The notes below the pieces were generated by a model, which was not told the DNA's origin, made no database searches, and worked only from the letters and a program-made list of their open reading frames with translations. A stretch of DNA of 9,248 nt from Tessaracoccus flavescens (GTDB lineage Bacteria; Actinomycetota; Actinomycetes; Propionibacteriales; Propionibacteriaceae), in NCBI GenBank assembly GCA_020741375.1, contig DYZF01000178.1, positions 1 to 9,248 of the forward strand. Direction: 5' to 3'. The translations under genes were made by a program, and so were the position numbers. Shown in pieces: positions 6,413-9,248 of the stretch; the stretch's first letter is position 1, and each line of letters starts with the position of its first letter.

Positions 6413-6437
6413 CTAACACACTGCGAGGTCGTGTCAA
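6410..6437 (-). promoter_or_regulatory. Predicted promoter of the gntR-ABC-permease operon
   Basis: On the minus strand, a perfect -35 TTGACA (6437-6432) is followed by 16 bases and TAGTGT (6415-6410, 3/6 match to the -10). It lies in the 88-bp gap after hemW. A perfect TTGACA in such G/C-rich DNA is notable; the -10 is weaker, as expected for a controlled promoter. No terminator is visible between hemW and this promoter, so read-through from hemW is possible. Confidence 0.6.
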
Positions 6438-6462
6438 GCATGTGGGTGGGCGAACGACGGCG

Positions 6463-7653
6463 TCAGTCGAGGAGGTCGCGGATGACGCCGTCGGCCACGA
6501 GCCGGGTATCTCGGGTGAGACGCAACCGGTCGCCGAACCGCTCGGCCCGGCCGTCGGCGATCAAAGCCTCGGCTCGGATCAGTTCCGACGGCGTCAGCAC
6601 CTCCAGCGCCATGCCTTCGGCGAGGCGAAGCTCCAGCAGCACACGCTCAACGCGGCGGTCGTCGTCGGAGAGCACCTCGCGGGCTAGGGCCGGGGATTCG
6701 CCGGCGGCCAGAGACGCCGCGTAGCTGCGCGGGTGTTTCCGGTTCCAGAACCGGACGCCTCCGATGTGCGAGTGGGCGCCGGGCCCGATGCCCCACCAGT
6801 CGTTGCCGCGCCAGTAGGCCAGGTTGTGGCGGCACTCGCCGCGGGGCTTGGCCCAGTTGCTCACTTCGTAGTTCTCGAAGCCCAAGCCGGACAGGACGCG
6901 CTCCGCGGCCAGATACTTGTCGGCGAGATCGTCGTCGTCGGGCATCGGCACGTCACCGCGGCGTACCTGCAGCCCCAGCCGCGTGCCCTCCTCGACGATG
7001 AGCGAGTAGGCGCTGACATGATCCACGGGCGTGGCCGTCACGGCGTCGAGGCTGGCCAGCCAATCGTCCATCGATTCGCCCGGCGTGCCGTAGATCAGGT
7101 CCAGCGAGATGTGCTCGAATCCGGCGTCGCGCGCCCAGCCGGCCGCGTCGAGGCCTCGGCGGGGGGTGTGGGTTCGCTCGAGCACCTTCAGGACGTGAGG
7201 GACCACAGACTGAAGGCCCAGCGACAGCCTCGTGAAGCCCGAGCGACGCAGTGTCTCGAGGTAGTGCGGTGACAGGGTCTCCGGGTTGGCCTCCGTGGTG
7301 ACCTCCGCGTCGGCGGCCAACTCGAACCGTTCGCGCACCGCATCCAGGAGGCGTGCCAGCGCGTCGGCGGGCACCATCGTCGGCGTGCCCCCGCCGAAGA
7401 ACACTGTCTCGACACGCTTGGGCCCCAGAATCCGCGCGGCCAGATCAATCTCGGCCAGCGCCGCGGAGAGATAGGTGTCCGGCGACAGATCACCCAGCTC
7501 GCTCGGGGTGTAGGTGTTGAAATCGCAGTAGCCGCAGCGCGTGCGGCAAAACGGCACATGGATGTACAGGGAGAACGGCGAATGGCTGGCCAGCGCGCTG
7601 GGGGGAAGCGATCCGTCGCGCGGAGCCGGGTCGCCGTCAGGGAGCTGTGCCAC
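6463..7653 (-). CDS. hemW: HemW, radical SAM haem chaperone (coproporphyrinogen III oxidase-like)
   Basis: A 396-residue radical SAM protein. The N-terminal block YIHVPFCRTRCGYCDF (30-45) gives the 4Fe-4S ligands C36, C40 and C43. Phe follows at 45 where true HemN oxidases have a fourth Cys, which points to HemW. Further motifs are FFGGGTPT (85-92, SAM binding), EANPE (121-125), SLGLQS (144-149), the HemW-typical HNLAYW (276-281) and GIGPGAHS (288-295). Members of this group bind haem and deliver it to target proteins rather than making protoporphyrinogen; they were long misannotated as oxygen-independent coproporphyrinogen oxidase. The GTG start has no strong ribosome site, and the first 25 residues are variable, so the true start could be a little downstream. 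It is the first gene of the minus-strand run. Confidence 0.94.
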   Translation of the reverse strand: MAQLPDGDPAPRDGSLPPSALASHSPFSLYIHVPFCRTRCGYCDFNTYTPSELGDLSPDTYLSAALAEIDLAARILGPKRVETVFFGGGTPTMVPADALARLLDAVRERFELAADAEVTTEANPETLSPHYLETLRRSGFTRLSLGLQSVVPHVLKVLERTHTPRRGLDAAGWARDAGFEHISLDLIYGTPGESMDDWLASLDAVTATPVDHVSAYSLIVEEGTRLGLQVRRGDVPMPDDDDLADKYLAAERVLSGLGFENYEVSNWAKPRGECRHNLAYWRGNDWWGIGPGAHSHIGGVRFWNRKHPRSYAASLAAGESPALAREVLSDDDRRVERVLLELRLAEGMALEVLTPSELIRAEALIADGRAERFGDRLRLTRDTRLVADGVIRDLLD

Positions 7654-7744
7654 ATCCGTAGCCTAGTGCGACGGTGTTAGCCGACAGCGGACAAAAGGCG
7701 TGGAGGCTAGCCGCGACCGCGTCCATCGTGACAAAGTGTCGCCC
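7654..7744. promoter_or_regulatory. Divergent intergenic region between hemW and the sugar importer
   Basis: These 91 bp must hold the start signals for two divergent transcripts, but I cannot name a convincing -35/-10 pair on either strand. There is no copy of the TTGTGACCGGTCACAA operator. The only inverted repeat is a short GACA-AAG-TGTC at 7730-7740, just before the importer's start codon. Confidence 0.45.
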
Positions 7745-9040
7745 ATGAATCTAAAGCGTCGATCTGTTCTGATTGCCGGCGGTAGCCTCGCGGCGGCCGC
7801 CACCCTGGCCGCCTGCGGCAACAACAACCCGCTCGAATCCGGCTCCCCGGCCGCCAGCACCGCGAGCTCCGGCGCCGCGGGTGGCGACGTGACGCTGACG
7901 CAGTGGTACCACGAGTACGGCGAGGCGGGCGTGAAGGAAGCCGTCGAGCGCTATGCCTCCGAATACCCCGATGCCAAGGTTGAGGTGAAGTGGACGCCGG
8001 GCGAGTACGGCAACATCCTCGCCGCGCAGCTGCTCACCGACGACGTCCCGGACGTCTTCGAGGTGGAGCAGGGCGGCAGCCTCGACATGATCCGCTCCGG
8101 CCAGCTCGCCGAGCTCAACGACATCTTCGATCCGGTTGCGGACCAGTTCAACCCCTCCGTGGTCAACCGATTCCGCTTCAACGGCGACAAGATTTACGGC
8201 ATCCCGCAGACCATCGACATGCAGTTGCTGTACTACCGCCCCTCGATCCTTGAGGCCGCAGGCGTCCAGCCGCCCACCACGTTCGAGGAGCTCGTCGCCG
8301 CCGTCAACGCGGTTAAGACCTCGGATCTGGGTGGCTTCTTCGCCGGTAACGACGGCGGCGTCGGCGTCCTGAGCACCATGTTCATCTGGGCCTCCGGCCA
8401 CGAGCAGCTCAACGAAGACCGCACCGAGGCTGCGTTCCTCACCGACGACTTCTTCAACGCTCTGGTCGCCTACCGCGACTTCACCAAGGCAGGCGGCGTT
8501 GTGCCCGCAGCCTCCGGCGAGTGGTACGACCCGGATGCCTTCATCAACGGCGAAGCCGCCTTCCAGTGGGGCGGCCTGTGGTCGCTGCCCACCATCAAGG
8601 AGGCCTTCGGCGACGACGTCGGCGTTGTTCCGTTCCCCGCCATCGGCCCCAAGGGTCGCCCGGCCGTTCCGTTCGGCGCATTCGGCGCCTGCGTCGCGGC
8701 CAAGGGCAAGAACGTCGAGGCCGCCAAGCAGTTTGTGAAGTGGCTGTGGATCGATCAGGACGACAAGCAGGTCGATTTCTCCGACGCGTACGGCACCCAC
8801 GTCCCCGCCAAGGTTGCGCTGGTGCCTCAGGCCACCAAGCTCGCCGACGGCGCCGGCGCTGACGCCGCCAAGTACGTCGCCGAGAACGGCTTCACCAACG
8901 ACATCATGTGGTCCGGTGCGCTCGGTGAGGCGTTCAACGCCGCCGTCAGCAACGTGATCAAGAACGATGCCGATCCCAAGGCCGAGTTCGCCGATTTCCA
9001 GGAGCGCGCCAAGACCGAACTGGCCAAGCTCAAGGGCTGA
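7745..9040 (+). CDS. Carbohydrate ABC transporter substrate-binding lipoprotein (CUT1 type)
   Basis: A 431-residue extracellular solute-binding protein (family 1), anchored outside the membrane by lipid. The N-terminus MNLKRRSVLIAGG starts a signal peptide with a lipobox LAAC (C24 is the lipidated Cys); the RRSVLI stretch is also Tat-like. A Ser/Ala/Gly-rich linker (about 30-46) precedes the binding domain, which opens VTLTQWYHEYGEAGVKEA. Blocks typical of sugar-binding proteins follow: DDVPDVFEVEQGG, KIYGIPQTIDMQLLYYR, PPTTFEEL and GEAAFQWGGLWSL. ATG at 7745 is preferred to the in-frame GTG at 7700 because it places the positive charges directly at the signal peptide; no strong ribosome site is seen for either. 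The permease follows after 9 bp. The sugar cannot be read from the sequence; a link to arabinose or arabinosides would be a guess based only on distance from araDA. Confidence 0.94.
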   Translation: MNLKRRSVLIAGGSLAAAATLAACGNNNPLESGSPAASTASSGAAGGDVTLTQWYHEYGEAGVKEAVERYASEYPDAKVEVKWTPGEYGNILAAQLLTDDVPDVFEVEQGGSLDMIRSGQLAELNDIFDPVADQFNPSVVNRFRFNGDKIYGIPQTIDMQLLYYRPSILEAAGVQPPTTFEELVAAVNAVKTSDLGGFFAGNDGGVGVLSTMFIWASGHEQLNEDRTEAAFLTDDFFNALVAYRDFTKAGGVVPAASGEWYDPDAFINGEAAFQWGGLWSLPTIKEAFGDDVGVVPFPAIGPKGRPAVPFGAFGACVAAKGKNVEAAKQFVKWLWIDQDDKQVDFSDAYGTHVPAKVALVPQATKLADGAGADAAKYVAENGFTNDIMWSGALGEAFNAAVSNVIKNDADPKAEFADFQERAKTELAKLKG

Positions 9041-9049
9041 CCCGGCACG

Positions 9050-9248
9050 ATGTTGAAGCGGTGGCGCGGGCACCAGGGCCGCAACCTGTGGTTTCTGGCG
9101 TTCGTCGCCCCCTTCTTCATCGGCTTGGCGATCTTCGTCTACGTCCCGATCGGCTGGAGCGCGTACCTGTCGTTCTTCGACGCACGCAACACCGTCACCC
9201 CCACCCGCTTCGTCGGGTTCGACAACTACACCTACCTGTTTCAGGACA
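9050..9248 (+). CDS. Sugar ABC transporter permease (MalF type), truncated by window end
   Basis: The first 66 residues of a carbohydrate importer permease. A basic N-terminus (MLKRWRGHQGRN) leads into a first transmembrane helix at about 13-36, then the periplasmic segment SAYLSFFDARN and the typical FVGFDNYTYLF (54-64) found at the start of MalF/UgpA-like permeases. It starts 9 bp after the binding-protein stop, so the two form an operon. No strong ribosome site is visible, so translation may depend on the upstream gene. A second permease (MalG type) would be expected just beyond the window. Confidence 0.9.
   Translation, partial: MLKRWRGHQGRNLWFLAFVAPFFIGLAIFVYVPIGWSAYLSFFDARNTVTPTRFVGFDNYTYLFQD

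Noticed and set aside
7730..7740. GACA-AAG-TGTC inverted repeat as an operator for the importer
   Set aside because: Only four-base arms, and it does not match either palindrome found in the window; could be chance.
7700..7744. Upstream GTG start for the sugar-binding protein
   Set aside because: It would put 15 mostly charged residues in front of a normal lipoprotein signal peptide; ATG 7745 gives a standard N-terminus.
7751..9073. A 440-residue open frame antisense to the sugar-binding protein
   Set aside because: The plus strand encodes an unmistakable lipoprotein; the antisense reading is Gly/Val/Asp-rich without domains, a product of G/C-rich codon use.
1..9248. A hidden defence, phage, mobile or CRISPR system
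   Set aside because: Every stretch over about 100 bp is explained by recognisable metabolic, transport or regulatory genes; no integrase, transposase, terminal repeats or spaced direct repeats are seen.

Overview
The window looks like chromosomal DNA from a high-GC Gram-positive bacterium (Actinomycetota). The signs are strongly G/C-ended codons, several GTG starts, a DUF3097-type protein (a family I associate with actinobacteria) and a lipoprotein-type sugar-binding protein. The style fits Propionibacteriaceae or a relative, but I cannot fix the genus from sequence alone. I see no rRNA, tRNA, CRISPR array, insertion sequence or phage gene.

Layout. Positions 1-7653 are nine genes all on the minus strand. 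In transcription order they are: hemW (7653-6463); a GntR/YtrA-type repressor, ABC ATPase and six-helix permease (6374-4490); a DUF3097 protein (4475-3639); an inositol-monophosphatase-family phosphatase (3649-2849); a LacI-family regulator (2847-1834); L-ribulose-5-phosphate 4-epimerase araD (1776-1069); and L-arabinose isomerase araA (1043 to beyond the window edge). Junctions are tight: two ATGA overlaps, an 11-bp overlap and a 1-bp gap. A 91-bp divergent gap (7654-7744) separates hemW from a plus-strand carbohydrate ABC importer, whose lipoprotein binding subunit is complete (7745-9040) and whose first permease is cut by the window end (9050 onward).

How the genes work together. AraA and AraD are two of the three steps from L-arabinose to D-xylulose 5-phosphate; the kinase AraB is not in the window. 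The LacI protein just upstream probably represses araDA. A perfect 16-bp palindrome, TTGTGACCGGTCACAA, lies at the expected transcription start of a good -35/-10 pair. Its half-site equals that of the E. coli lac operator, and the regulator's recognition helix carries the same Tyr-Gln...Arg residues as E. coli LacI. The GntR-ABC cassette has its own promoter with an overlapping imperfect palindrome, which suggests autoregulation.

The most striking observation is in araD. Its TAA stop falls exactly where the family has its conserved C-terminal catalytic Tyr (Tyr-Gly-Gln ending), and the codons after the stop still read Gly-Gln-Lys-stop. This looks like a single-base nonsense change (or sequencing error) that removes the catalytic tyrosine. 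Otherwise the window is a mostly ordinary metabolic region; I found no convincing unknown defence or mobile system.
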